NCBI GenBank assembly: GCA_019914995.1
Contig: CM034127.1
Coordinates: 6,076,001 to 6,140,000, forward strand
Origin: Acanthochlamys bracteata
Lineage: Eukaryota > Streptophyta > Magnoliopsida > Pandanales > Velloziaceae
Length of the DNA: 64,000 nt
Reading direction: 5' to 3'
In this document: positions 1 to 11,955 of the stretch, one piece after another
How the letters are laid out: every line of letters starts with the position of its first letter
Position numbering within the stretch: position 1 is the stretch's first letter
Program-made: the position numbers and the translations under genes
Notes under the pieces: model-generated
Database searches by the model: none
Seen by the model: only the letters and a program-made list of their open reading frames with translations
What the model was told of the DNA's origin: nothing

Positions 1-97
1 CATTCAACAATAATATTTATATAATTTAATCACATTTCAATATGCCAAAGAAATATACATTTAAAAAATTATAGTATATTACAAACACAGTACTTCA

Positions 98-133
<36 letters not shown>
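98..133. repeat. (AAT)12 microsatellite
   Basis: Twelve uninterrupted AAT units, counted directly. Likely length-polymorphic. Confidence 0.95.
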
Positions 134-135
<2 letters not shown>

Positions 136-459
136 TGTAAACATTACACATAACTAACACAATAATATAGTATAACTTTTTATTAAAATCTATAATAAGT
201 AATATTATCAAATATTTTTCACAAATGAAATCTATAGTTATGAATTAAAATTAGCAAATCAAGTTAAACCAGCCATCATTTTCAATTATGAAAATATTCA
301 CAACTGATAATTTATTGTTACCATTCCTGCCAAACATCTAAATATTAAATTAAACTAAGAAAGATACTATACACAACAGCAATAGTATGTTAATTCATTG
401 CAACAATAATAAGATTTCGACTAGTAAAGTCTAACAAAATGTTTGTCTTTCTATAAAGG

Positions 460-714
460 GCTATAAAGGGGCTATTTGAAAGTGATTAGAAAAATATTTA
501 TCTGAATAGAAATCTGTTTATTTTATTTAAAAAATAAATTTTATATTTTTATTTCAAAATAAAAAACAAAAATAATAAATTTTTATGACTTTAAAATTTC
601 TATAATTTTTAAATATTTTAAATATATTTTATAAAATATTATAAAAATTTTAATTAAAAATGTGAAACTAAAAAATTAGAAAGTACTTTTCTGAAAGCAG
701 TATCAAACACGCCC
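460..714. repeat. AT-rich miniature element, family A
   Basis: About 250 bp of A/T runs in the arrangement seen in a dozen places here: a left half rich in TTTTATTT, a centre, and a right half that is a rough reverse complement. The right edge reads CAAACACGCCC, matching the CCAAACGCACCC end of the best-preserved copy at 23431-23690. Edges are approximate and no target duplication was found. Confidence 0.4.
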
Positions 715-1400
715 AAAAGTCAGGATAACATGAAAAAATAGTACATATTTTTAAATAGATACATTATTATGTTACTTAACGCGAAGCATTCACAAACTTT
801 AGCTACAACAATTGTTCAACAACATTGTCATCTAAATATATAAATAAAATATATATTTTTTATATTATAAAAAATAAATAAATTTCACCATACAAAATTT
901 GCGGCATTTGAATATAAACTAGAAAATCAGGACTAGTGTGCGTTTCCAAACTATAAAACTGAAATTAAATAGAATTGTAATAGCAATCTGTAATATATCG
1001 TTTTGTAATAAACTAATCATTGTTTAAATTTTTACATATATTTTCATAATATGACTATCCTATAAACAAATAATTTCACAAATTTATACTTTTATTTAAT
1101 CATGCGCGCCACAACTATTGAAGGAATAATATACTTAGAAAGTAAACAAGCATTCATTTTTATGTCTCATTTTTACTATGTTATTGATAGATATATACTG
1201 TGAAAATCTAAGTTAAACATATAATATTTTACTTATGTGAATTTTCTTTATATATTAAAAATTCATATGCATCGAACTTTTTGTATGTATTTCTTATTGT
1301 GTAGAACATGAGTTCTTAAGAAGACTATAATTAGAATGGTTAGTTATATCATTGATTTTGCAAATACAAAGATCCAATCAGAGCACTTGTGTTTCGAGGA

Positions 1401-1648
1401 TATTTGGGAGTGCTTATTGAAAAAAAAAATTTTCGAAAAGAATAGATATTTAGAAAATTTTTAAAAAATGAGCTCTATTTTTTTATTTAAAAAAATAATA
1501 AAAATAACTAATAAAAAAAATTTCGCGACGTAGAATTTTTTTGTATTTTTAAAATTTTTAAACAAATTTTGTAGAAATATTCTAAAAACTTTATTGAAAA
1601 ATATAAAATAAAAAATTGAAGAAGAAAAGCTCTCCCAAACATGCCCTT
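1401..1648. repeat. AT-rich miniature element, family A
   Basis: Begins near TTTGGGAGTGC and ends near CCCAAACATGCCC, so the ends are approximately complementary, with an A/T-only body. It lies between the two halves of an imperfect direct repeat (1316-1352 and 1646-1685). Confidence 0.45.
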
Positions 1649-2880
1649 AAGAAGAAGACTATAATTAGAATAGTTAGTTAATATCTAGAATGGAGATATT
1701 CAATTGTTAACTTAGATGTATGTAAGTCAATTTATATGGGGTTATTAGTTTAAACAAATTTTTGGATGCAAATTTAATGCTAAGTGTTATGCAAATCGAT
1801 CATGACCATCATGCCGGAATAATGAAGAGTGCAATGATAGGATCACTAATGGTATATTTGGATACATAGTTAATAAATAAGACGATCAGAAAGGATACAA
1901 AATAATAACTATTTAATTTTATAATATTTAAATATATAGTTTAGATAATAAATTAATTATGTTTAGATGGATAGATAAACGAATGATTAATGAAAGTAAA
2001 TTTTTTATAAAAAAATTTTTTATATTAATCTAATTTTTATTAATATAACTTTAAACTAATTTATTAATATAACAATTAGATTAGTTTTTGTATATTAATT
2101 TAATTTATATTAATGTTGGATATATTTTAATAAAATTAAATCAATTTTTAAATATAAAAAAATTTGGTCATATAATTTTATTATTTTTTCTAATAATAAA
2201 GATTATTTAATTAAATAAATATAAAAAGTATAAATTATGATATATTTTAAATTAAATATTAAATTAAAAATATATATTAAATTAGATAAAAAAATTTTAA
2301 AAAAAGGAGAAAGTAAATTTGATTTCCCCACATATCAAATCAGTGGGTACATATTTCATCACCATCCATGGAAAAAGAAGAAAAACTGCTCTCTTTTCCA
2401 CCCTTTAATGAAACAAAAATAAACATGGCTAAAATAAAGAAATTGCTTGATTATTACCATAATTTCTCACTTTTATCTATCATCTAGACAATACGATAAG
2501 AGTATCTTTACTTTCAATATACATTTATTTTTTTGAAATACAAAAAATTTTACTTTTAATTTGTTTCTGAAATAAAATAAACATAAAAAGTAAATTTATT
2601 TATTTCTGCCAAAAACTTTACTTTTATAATTCAAAAGTTAAAACTAAAAACTTTGTTTCTAAATTTATTTTTAATACAAAATAAACACAAAAACTTAATT
2701 TTTATTAAACTTATTTTAAAATTCTAAAATTAACTTTTTGTAAATTTATTGATAAAATGAGTTAAAAAATAGTTATGCACGCCCTAATGTCATACTTTTA
2801 GGCTTCTAAGTAAAAATTCAAAAAAATTGGAAAATGACAACACCATCCGAAAGAAGAAAAACTAAAAACACATCCATCTA

Positions 2881-4120
2881 AACCACGCCACGTGGGTATG
2901 TTTCTGTTTGGAGTTACATCCCAAACAAGCTGATGAGCCAAGCCAGCGAGTTTCGGTGCGTGTTTATATGCTCGTAACTGAATTTTGTGAAAATAAAATT
3001 TAAAAAATAAAGTATTTTAAAAAATAAAGTAGAAATAGAGTTCAGTATTTATATTTCAATAAATTTTAAAAATATATTAAAAATTAAAAAATATAATTAT
3101 ATTAAAAAATATATAAATAAAAAAATAAAACTATAGTTATGCATATAGAAATAGAATTCTGAATTTCTTATATAATTGAAACATATAAATTATTCAAAAC
3201 TCAAAATTTAACCAAAAAATAAAATTACGAATATTTAAAATATGCCCTTAGTTCGTCTCAATCTAGCTCGAAGCTAAGCATGGTAAGTCCGTCTTTTAAA
3301 TATTTGTAATTAAATTTTATTAAAATAAAAAATTAATAATAAAATTATTTGAAAAATAAAATAAAAATAAATTTTAATATTTATATTTTAATAATTTTTA
3401 TAACTATATTAATTAAAAAATATAATTATATAAAAAAATATATAAATAAAAAAATTAAAATTAAACTTTCGTATTTAAATTAAAATAGTAATTAAAATAT
3501 CAAAATTATTTTTAATTCAAAATCTGATAAAAATAAAGTGGAGCGCACAGCCGCCGGTTGTGGGCCCAGTTTTTGTGCTCCTCGTACGGACCGGCTCTTG
3601 GAATGTGGCGAGAGCTTACCCAGTTGACCTCAGCCTCCCCCAATATCTATCAATTTCTCGCAATTATAGTGATTGTTTTAGATTAGTTTATTCTTTTTCT
3701 CGCCACGCTCCTGCGGAGCACTCTAAAGCGTATTATACCCACTGATTTAAACTAAGTTTTAATACAAAATACTTTCATTTTTGCTCAATTTTAATAGACA
3801 ATCAATAAATATTTACTTATTTTAAAACTTTAGTTTCACTAATTATATTTTAAAGCCTTAAACTTATTTTCAATAAAAGATAAACACAAAAATTAAATTT
3901 ATTTTCACTAATTATTTTTTAAGTAACTTAATTTTTAAAACTCACTTCTCAAAATTCTATTTTTAAAATGCGAAATATTTAGAAAGCCTTTTAACAAAAT
4001 AAATTTAACGTTTTAACTTAAAAATGTTTTTTTATAAGTGTTGCCGAAGCATTCTCTGAACATACATTCATTTACGTGCTTTAGCTATAAAGATATTTGC
4101 AAACTAGATCCCACAAAATT
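2881..4120. other. Intergenic: G-box motif, AT repeats and a short GC-richer island
   Basis: GCCACGTGGG near 2887 contains the G-box/ABRE core CACGTG, but no gene is recognisable beside it. Two further AT-rich repeat bodies lie at about 2960-3245 and 3280-3530. Between 3541 and 3730 is a sharply GC-richer block with no protein similarity I can recognise; its 61-codon open frame is probably fortuitous. Confidence 0.5.
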
Positions 4121-7100
4121 ACATCTATTAAACTAAGCCCTTACAGTTTCATGTTATTAGAAATAACCGTGTTTGGCGTTGAACTAAAGAGAAGGTCTTA
4201 AGAGATTCTGATCGATTAGGTTCAAATCGCTTGGTGAGAGTTGGTTCTCAAATGTTGCCTACATCTTGCACAAATTAAAAAATTCATTTCGAATTTACCA
4301 ACTGGGTGACTTTACCACAATCAGTTAATATGATAAACTGAAAACATGGAGGGACTTAAAAAATTACCCCTCACAATCATGCAAGCACACCTTAAGAGGA
4401 ACCACGAAATATTAGACCATCCTAATATCAATTGTAATAATTTTCCCATTATAAGTTACGCGTATGTCGAACATAAACTAGATTCTCCTATGACTAAGAA
4501 ATGCTTAAATCTGCAAAATCTAGTGTATTGGCCCGATACTACAGGAAATTAGTTTAGTGGGCTGATTATGCAAAAATATACTAGTTGTTCCTGCAGCACA
4601 TTGACTTGAATTTGAACATTTCTTGTCAGATCTGATACAATAATTACCGAATGATACTAGCAACGGTAGGTATTATTAATAAGAAGAAACGTTACAGACT
4701 TCGTACGGTGGTCTTTGAATCAAAGTAGCAAACTGCTGGCGCAAGCGTGATCGACTCTTTTATGCATTGAGCCAGGAAAGCCAATGAAGACGAGAACGTG
4801 GCTCACTTCCTCGTACTGAAAGAGACTACCTGCGGGCAGGTATAACGTGAGCTCATTTGAGTGTTTACACAGAACTAAATCATAGAACAAACTCTACCTA
4901 GGTTCTCAACCTTTCGTGTACGATTGATGATTGCAATCCAGATGTACACCACATTCACATTATAACTTGGCTCAGGCTAACGTGGACATGTATGCCTGGG
5001 TTCGCTTCGTCCTGCTTCTATTAGAACAAAAGAAACAGAAAGCAATAACCAGTTATGCACATAAAACATTTGGTTTACCATTCACATGGGGATAGTCAGG
5101 TACATAGTGATAGTTGAACCAGGAACGACATTATCTGAAGACATTCAGAACTAAGAATCAGCAAAAAAATTAGATAACCAAAGTAACTCATCATATTAAA
5201 CAATTGAAACAGCACGTTGAGCATGAGATTCCAGTAAGGATCAACTTGGAAAATATCCACAACTCTTTGACCTAACTGATATCTTAATGATCTTAATTCA
5301 TATCTGATGGATTTCCAACCTTGGTGATTTTTGTTGCCATCCAGCAGAATGATATCTAAGGAAAGACACTGTCAGCAGACTAAGCTCTTCAAGAAGCTCA
5401 AAAGAGTAACCATGGTAGACGTATTTACAAAGTTTAATCAATCATAGCATACTTTAAAGCCGATGCACGCAGCTAAGCCTCAAAGACTCCACAACTTAAT
5501 ATCAATGCAGTAGGAGCAAAATATTATTGGAAGCTGAACATAATATGTCTAACTAAATAATAGCATTAATAACTATAAAATCTCAAAAAAAAATCACCTA
5601 TATTGTAAACAAGATGATCAATCACTGTGTTCCCAAAAGTAGGCTTTACTCTAAAAGGAGAGACCACAAACTTCAAACATAAAGCACCTGAACTTCTAAT
5701 AAAGAATTTAACTAAGTTGGCACCAAAACGTACATGCTCTAGTGATTGCGTGTGAGGTTTAGAGTGTGGACCTTTAAAAATGAGAACCTATACCAGAATA
5801 AATTGGGCAAGAACTTTGCATCCTCTTAGTGGAATATGATCTTTGATGAATCTACTCACAAATGTAACTCTTGACTCAAGAAGAAGGCATCTTAGTCCGA
5901 TGGCTTAAAAGAAGTTAATGATCATGGAATTGCCCACAATAATCTGCATAGCTTACGGTGTTGCGTCTGTGATCAATTTTCAGTGATCTTTCCAAGGAAA
6001 GCTTAAAGTCAATATAGGTATCGAAAGTAGCACTTACAAATTAAATCGCTATCACATTACCAAGAAGTACAATGACTCCAATCCACTACTCACATAATAC
6101 TGACTTATGAGCTTGCTGTATGTACTTAACCTTACGAGTTGAATGATGCTACACCTAACTTCAACTATTCTTCCATTAGGTAAGAGTTTAACTAGAGGTT
6201 CCTTTCATCATAGTGAATACTACAGGTATAGACTGCTGTGAACCATTTAGACTTTGGTAAAAAGCAACTTGCAGTTGTATGGAGTAATAATTTACAAAAT
6301 TTCAAGCAGATGATATGATCAAAGAAGTTGACTAGCAGAACCTAGGTAAAACTAGTCCTGATATTTTAACTTTAACAATTCCGACAAAGTATGTTCCAAT
6401 CTAATTCAAACTACCTCAGCCAAAATCTTAAAATTTCTGACAATTTGGATCGGAGGATAGAGTGGAGAAGGTATTGCCTACTAAGGATCAAATGAATACG
6501 ATGAAGTTGCCTCAAGCAAAAGTAGATTCAACATCAATTTCAGAGAAAATCACGGGGACAAGCATTCCATATCTCTCAATTGTTACCAAAATGTGATAAA
6601 AAATTAAATGTTATGTAAAGCTTAAGTTTCTAGTGGAAGTATGATTTCATTATCAAATTACTAATGCTCTAAATATTCCCAAAACGAATAATGATATCTC
6701 AAACCCCCTTAGCCTTGGTTCTATCTCAAAATACCTATTTGTTACAAATGCAATTGCCTTGGGGGTTCACTAGAATATCAGAAAAGCACCTGAGGGCTTT
6801 TAGTACTGCCAGATATATACTTGCAAAAGATATTGAAGAAACTGGACCGTTTTTTGAAGCTTGCAAAGGCTCCTACTTCTGACACTATATCAACTCGCGA
6901 GTTCCCTCTATCTTTTAACAACAACCTTTTCATGTAGCACCTGATGGTGCATTGATAAGTTTGACCTGAAGTGTTTTCATCCCACAGTAACCCTGCTACA
7001 TATTTTTTCTGAGAATACAGCAGCAGTATTATGCACGGTTCTGCAGTTTCCTTAGGAGTCAATCAAACTTTTCAACTGGAAATGATTTATAGTCAATTAC

Positions 7101-7480
7101 AATATAAATAGCAAAGAATTCCACATTTCGTCCATACATGTTACTATGAAATGTCATTTCATTATGCGCATCTTTGTACAGAATAATAGAGAGTTAGGAA
7201 TCAAAAGAAGGTTGACTGAGCATTATCGATTGAGGGAGATATTCGAAAGGAAGACTGCTCAATATGTGGATTTGACTCGCTCAATTACAAGTGGCATACT
7301 AAAGATAATCCACATTCTACATACTATAGATGTCCCTAAAGTTAAGACATGGGGACTGCTTTGATACAGGAAGGCAGTCTATTAAGAACTCTTACCCAAA
7401 ATTAGAATGCAAGCTCAAGCAGAACATTCGTTGTATAATCTTGACTAAGCTGGAGGTTAAAAGAGTTGCCTTGTTGAAAC
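4121..7480. other. Less AT-rich region without a recognised gene
   Basis: Base composition is closer to gene-like here than in the flanks, but every frame is cut by stops and no motif, splice-consistent exon set or transposon protein was recognised. Short open frames at 4346-4552 (+), 6691-6882 (+) and 6778-7062 (-) have no features that support coding. Decayed retroelement or intron-like sequence is possible. The part next to 7480 probably contains the 3' UTR of the minus-strand gene that ends at 7488. Confidence 0.4.
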
Positions 7481-7487
7481 TTAACAT

Positions 7488-8597
7488 TCAGTCAATTTCC
7501 TTGTCTTTTTTGTTGATCTTGTTGAGCAGAGCACAGCGTCCAGGAAATGGATTCAAGACCTCCAGGTTACCTAAACTTCTTTTACTAAATATACTCTCAT
7601 CATCACTTCTCTCACTCTTGTCTTCCTGCATTCCTACTTCTCTCCTAAGCATTTCCAACTGCTGCTCTCTCTTCAATCTCCTCTTCTCTCTCCTCTCCAT
7701 TCTTTTATTCATTCCTAAATCTTCCTCTTGCACTATAAATCTAAACCCTTGACTTAAAACCCCTGTGACTCTAGTAAAATCTTTATCGGAGATCATGCCC
7801 ATTTCCTTCTCCCAACTTTCTCTTTCCCCTATATTTCCCAATCCCCTTTCTTCTGTTTTCCTGCTTAAATCATTCTTTTTTCTCTGGTTTCCAAACAGTC
7901 TCTGCTTTTCAATGGAACCCTTTCCTGCATTTCTCGTTTCTCCACCAAAAATCTCGCCCTTTTTCTCGTTTACCATCTTCGAATAACGCATTTCCCGATC
8001 TTTTCTACCCAATCCAACTTCGTTCTTTTCATTTTCCTTCACCGGTTTCTCAGAACCAGTTTCTCCATCAAAGTTTTCAACTTTCCACTCGTTTCCCATC
8101 TCCTGCACTCGCGTTTCCCCTTTAACCCTTGGGATCCGACCACCATGAGAAGTCCCAAGCAAACCGAAATTAACCCGGGCCCACCCATCCCGATCAGAAA
8201 CATCCCAACCAAACCTTCTAGAAATTTCTAGAAACTCACTCGCCGGCGAGTCGGACCTGCACGAACGCAACCCTTCGCCGGATAAAACACGCTCGGCCGA
8301 CTCCCACTCGATCCGATCGAGATAAACCGAGTCGGATAAAACCTGGTCGGCGAGCCGGGCCCACTCCTCATAGTCGCGTGCGCGGAGATTACGCGAGACC
8401 CAACGGAGGTAGCTCGACGGAAGCGAGCCAAGCATGGAACCCTTGTGCTTCCCGAAATTGATCACCCGGTCACGTGCCGGCTGGTGCGGGTCGGTCCGAT
8501 TCGGAAGGTTTACTTTAGGTTTGGGGTTGAAATGGAACGGAGAAGAAGATTGCCGGAGATGGACAGCAACAGCGCAGTGGGAGTGGAGAAGATGCAT
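7488..8597 (-). CDS. DUF3820-like (ExoX C-terminal-like) protein
   Basis: Single-exon frame of 369 codons. The longest open frame would begin at a TTG at 8699, so I use the first ATG, at 8597. Residues about 35-100 contain INFGKHKG, then LGSLPSSYLRWVSRNL and DYEEWARLADQVL. This is the pattern of the plant DUF3820 domain, related to the C-terminal domain of exodeoxyribonuclease X-type proteins (family recognised from memory). The nuclease domain itself is absent. The first 30 residues are Ser/His/Pro-rich and low in acidic residues, compatible with an organelle transit peptide (inference). The C-terminal two thirds is charged, Glu/Lys/Arg-rich and probably disordered or helical. The gene is divergent to the caleosin gene, with ATGs 401 bp apart. 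Molecular function unknown. Confidence 0.75.
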   Translation of the reverse strand: MHLLHSHCAVAVHLRQSSSPFHFNPKPKVNLPNRTDPHQPARDRVINFGKHKGSMLGSLPSSYLRWVSRNLRARDYEEWARLADQVLSDSVYLDRIEWESAERVLSGEGLRSCRSDSPASEFLEISRRFGWDVSDRDGWARVNFGLLGTSHGGRIPRVKGETRVQEMGNEWKVENFDGETGSEKPVKENEKNEVGLGRKDREMRYSKMVNEKKGEIFGGETRNAGKGSIEKQRLFGNQRKKNDLSRKTEERGLGNIGERESWEKEMGMISDKDFTRVTGVLSQGFRFIVQEEDLGMNKRMERREKRRLKREQQLEMLRREVGMQEDKSERSDDESIFSKRSLGNLEVLNPFPGRCALLNKINKKDKEID

Positions 8598-8998
8598 CGT
8601 GTTGTGGTAGACATAGAGTCTGGAGAATAGGAAATGACTTGGATTAGGAAGGAAAATGGAAAGCCCGTAGAAGTGAAATGGGCCTGATGGGCTGTGCAAT
8701 GTTAATTGGCCTGTTCATGTTTTTTCCATTTTCTGATTCTTTGCCTCTCTTATTGTTTTTGCTTTCTTGGGTAACGTAGAAACGTGTCGTGCGTAGGTTC
8801 AAATGCTTGCCGCGCTCTCTCACGCGTGTCACGCCAACACACGCAAAGCGCACTCTAAGAACTCTCTGGCTTTGTGCTAGAAACTCCCATGGTTATTCTT
8901 AAGTTCCACAGTATAAAAGCTCTCAACAATGCCTTCACATCTCTACATTGCACTGTTCTTTGTTCTTCGAGTTGAAAGAAAGTTTTGCTGTAGAGAAG
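8598..8998. promoter_or_regulatory. Divergent promoter with ABA-type elements
   Basis: The 401 bp between two divergent start codons. Toward the caleosin: ABRE-like ACGTGTC at 8782-8788, ACGCGTGTC matching coupling element CE3 at 8822-8830, and TATAAAAG at 8912-8919, about 80 bp before the ATG. Toward the minus-strand gene: TGGGCC (8679-8684) and TGGGCT (8688-8693), the site II type motif often found in housekeeping plant promoters. RD20-type caleosins are known to respond to ABA, drought and salt, which fits an ABRE plus coupling element. Activity here is inferred. Confidence 0.6.
8912..8919 (+). promoter_or_regulatory. TATA box of the caleosin gene
   Basis: TATAAAAG in a GTATAAAAGC context; transcription would be expected to start near 8940-8950, leaving a leader of about 50 nt. 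Confidence 0.6.
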
Positions 8999-11955
8999 AT
9001 GACGGATGCGAAGGCGGGGATGCAGACGGCAGCGCCAAAGGCGCCAGTGACTGCAGCGAGACCGGTTCCGAATGATCTAGACCGTTCGATCTCAAAACCA
9101 TGTAAGTAGAATTGAATTGAAGGGAAACAAAAGGATGCACTGCCGGTACTTGATTTTAGATTACTCTATGCTATATTTCTTGGACTAAGCATTGAAATCA
9201 TGTTGGGATTACTTATGGAAACATGCATCATAAATCATGGTAGTTAAGTTCGAAAACAATTAGTCAAAAGGGGCAGGTAAGGCTTTTTCTACTGAATAAA
9301 CTGGATGAACATCTGTTAATTACTTAGTGTTGGTCTATCCGTGTTTTAATGAAGTTAGCATCGTGAAGATCGAAGACAAGGTCGATAGGTTTTTTCCCTT
9401 TTTTTTTTGTTGGGTCTACTATGAGAAATCGTACATGTAGTTAGAACTCAACTTGTCTTACGGACTTCAAAAGAAGTCTTGGCGTTTTAGTCTGAGATGT
9501 ATGTTGGTCTTTAATCTCTTGATTCTAGTAAGGGCGTGTTTCAAAAGCACATCATAATTTTGAGTTTTGAATCGTTCATATATTTGATTACGTAAAAAAT
9601 TTAGAATCATAAAAATTTTAGAATTTTACATGAAAAATTTTAATTTTAATTTTTTATTTGTTGTGCTTTTAAGTTGGACTAGGACTTAATTAATAGTGTA
9701 GGAATTTGAAATGATGCTCAAATAACATATAGATTAGTTAATTTGGAGATAAGTTAGTAACTCATTTTGGGAGCCAAATGGATTTTAGTTTGATAGATTT
9801 AGCTGAGTATTGAAATAAGTATATACTTATAAATAAGAAATTTTAATCCTTAAAAAGTTGGTTAATTTTTTCAATGTAGGGATTTTATTTTATATTATTT
9901 ATATATTTTTATTATATTTTTTAAATTTTAATATAGTTTTAAAAATTATTGAAATACATTATTTTATTTTTTTAAAAGTTTTATTTTTTATTTTTTAATT
10001 TTATAAATTCAGTTACGAATATATAAAAAATGTCGTCAGAGACTTGCCATTTTTAAAAACTATTGAAATATATTATTTTATTTTTATTTTTTAATTTTAT
10101 AAAATTTAGTTAAGGAGACTTGCCAGCTCCTATGATTATGTCTTCATTCGTAGAATTAATTTATTACATGCTCAATTTATTAATTTGTTCTTCTTCATGA
10201 TCTCTTAAGCTTCGTAACTATAATGTGGAATTTTGATTAAACATTTGCAGACATGGCTAGAGCTCTAGCTGCACCTGACAAATATCATCCTGATGGAACA
10301 ACAGACCATAATCCCAACCATATGAGTGTGCTTCAGCAACATGTTGCCTTTTTTGATCGAGATGGAAACGGCATTATCTACCCATGGGAAACTTATGCAG
10401 GTAGTGCTCATACTGAAGAGCTCCAAAACGAAATAATACTCTTCCAACTTTGATCTCACTGAAGTCTATACTCGCGTACTATCCTGAAGAACATAAATTA
10501 TATTAAGTAATTTATATATTCTAATTGAAGTAGATTTAACATGTGGCATTCTGGGATAATGCATGCTCTAGTGCTCTTGTGGACTACTTAAGGGTTAAGA
10601 GCAGTTTTATGATAGTGGAATGCAAAATCTACCAAAGAAGAAACCTTAAGCAGCTGTAATTTGTTTCTGTTCACAAAGCATTGTTTGCATTAAGAGTGGT
10701 TGTGGCATGGGCTGAATTTCTTGGAGGATGATTGTCTGATTAGATAGCCGCTCTTTTTAGTGGCTCACAAGACATGAAATTGTGTTTACCTGCTCCATTG
10801 GAACCATGTTGTGCCCTACCTCAGCTAACGCATCTACTTGTATGCTCTCCAGGTTTCAGGGCATTGGGGTTCAATCCACTCACGTCAATCTTCGCAGCAG
10901 TTGTTGTGAATGGGAGTATGAGCTATGCAACTCTTCCGGTATGTTCATCAAGCATGATAAGTTAGTTCAATGGAACTTCATTCTGCACAATATCTTTTCC
11001 ACTAAGCAAATATGCTCTGTGGCAGTATTGGATACCAAATCCTCTGTTTCCTATCTATGTTCGCAACATCCACAAGGCCAAGCATGGAAGTGACTCGGGA
11101 ACCTATGACACTGAGGGAAGGTACAAACATTCACCTTTCACATAGCACTCGGTGTGAATACTTATTAGTATAATCATTAACTTTGCGTTCTATTGGTCTC
11201 AGATACATGCCCGTGAACTTTGAGAATATCTTCAGCAAGCACCCAAAGACTTTTCCAGACAAGATGAGTTACAAGGAACTTTGGCAGATGACAGAAGGCA
11301 ACCGTCTTACGTGGGACTTCTTTGGTTGGTGAGATTGGGCTCCTATATCTTATTTATTCAGTTTGAGATTAACTATGTTTGCGTCTGTGGACTGTTTTCA
11401 TATGTATATGGTGTTTCTTTCCATCTGCATTCTGCATGTTTTAGATGCAAATTGTTCCAAAACTCTTTTAGAGATTTTAGAGGTCTGATCAGTAGGCTGG
11501 CATCATACAGTAGCTCAATAAACTTTACTGTCAAGAACTGATCTAGGCTCTAGTGGGAGCTAAAGTTCCACATTGATACGTGGTCCTAGTTTGTTTGATG
11601 AGCATCTTTAGAAAAAGTAGATGTGGCTTTGACAAATTGTTGCTATTAACATTTGGAGAAGTGAACTTCATTCACTCAACCCATAAAGTTGGCTCATTTT
11701 TATCGGAGTGTGCTGGCATTGGGCAATTAGGTAGTAAATGGATATTTTTACAGCAACTTTGAGAAGCTGAATGGGTTTGTTCTTATATTTTTGCATCAAT
11801 GCAGGGTAACATCAAAGTTAGAGTGGACGGCTCTATACGTTCTGGCCAAGGATGAAGAGGGCTACTTGTCAAGGGAGGCTATTAGGCGTTGCTTTGATGG
11901 GAGCTTGTTTGAGTATATGGAAGCTCAGCGTGCGGCACGTAGGAAGAACAATTAA
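8999..11955 (+). CDS. RD20: Caleosin / peroxygenase, RD20 (CLO3) type
   Basis: Six exons: 8999-9101, 10251-10400, 10853-10938, 11026-11120, 11203-11328, 11805-11955. All introns are GT-AG and phases agree, giving 236 residues. That equals the length of Arabidopsis RD20, which it resembles throughout. In order: N-terminal arm; [12 protein letters not shown]; a His in QQHVAFFD; the EF-hand loop [12 protein letters not shown]; a hydrophobic segment; the proline knot [13 protein letters not shown]; the second conserved His in [26 protein letters not shown]; and an acidic-turn C-terminus. Caleosins are Ca2+-binding, haem-containing lipid-droplet proteins that use fatty-acid hydroperoxides to oxidise unsaturated fatty acids, giving oxylipins. 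The two His are the proposed haem ligands. RD20-type members act in drought and ABA responses. No disruption seen. Confidence 0.95.

Larger units (their letters stand above)
1..2880. other. AT-rich intergenic DNA, no gene seen
   Basis: Long A/T runs and stop codons in all frames; no exon-like stretch or known protein motif. It holds a perfect AAT microsatellite, two members of a miniature AT-rich element family (near 460-714 and 1401-1648), and an imperfect direct repeat of about 37 bp (1316-1352 and 1646-1685). The only open frame above 60 codons is low-complexity Lys/Ile/Asn sequence and is not credible as a gene. Confidence 0.7.

Noticed and set aside
7330-7752. 140-codon Leu/Ser-rich plus-strand frame
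   Set aside because: It is the antisense of the DUF3820-like coding sequence; the Leu/Ser bias mirrors its charged C-terminus.
8598-8699. Longer start for the DUF3820-like protein
   Set aside because: The extension begins at TTG; the first ATG is at 8597.
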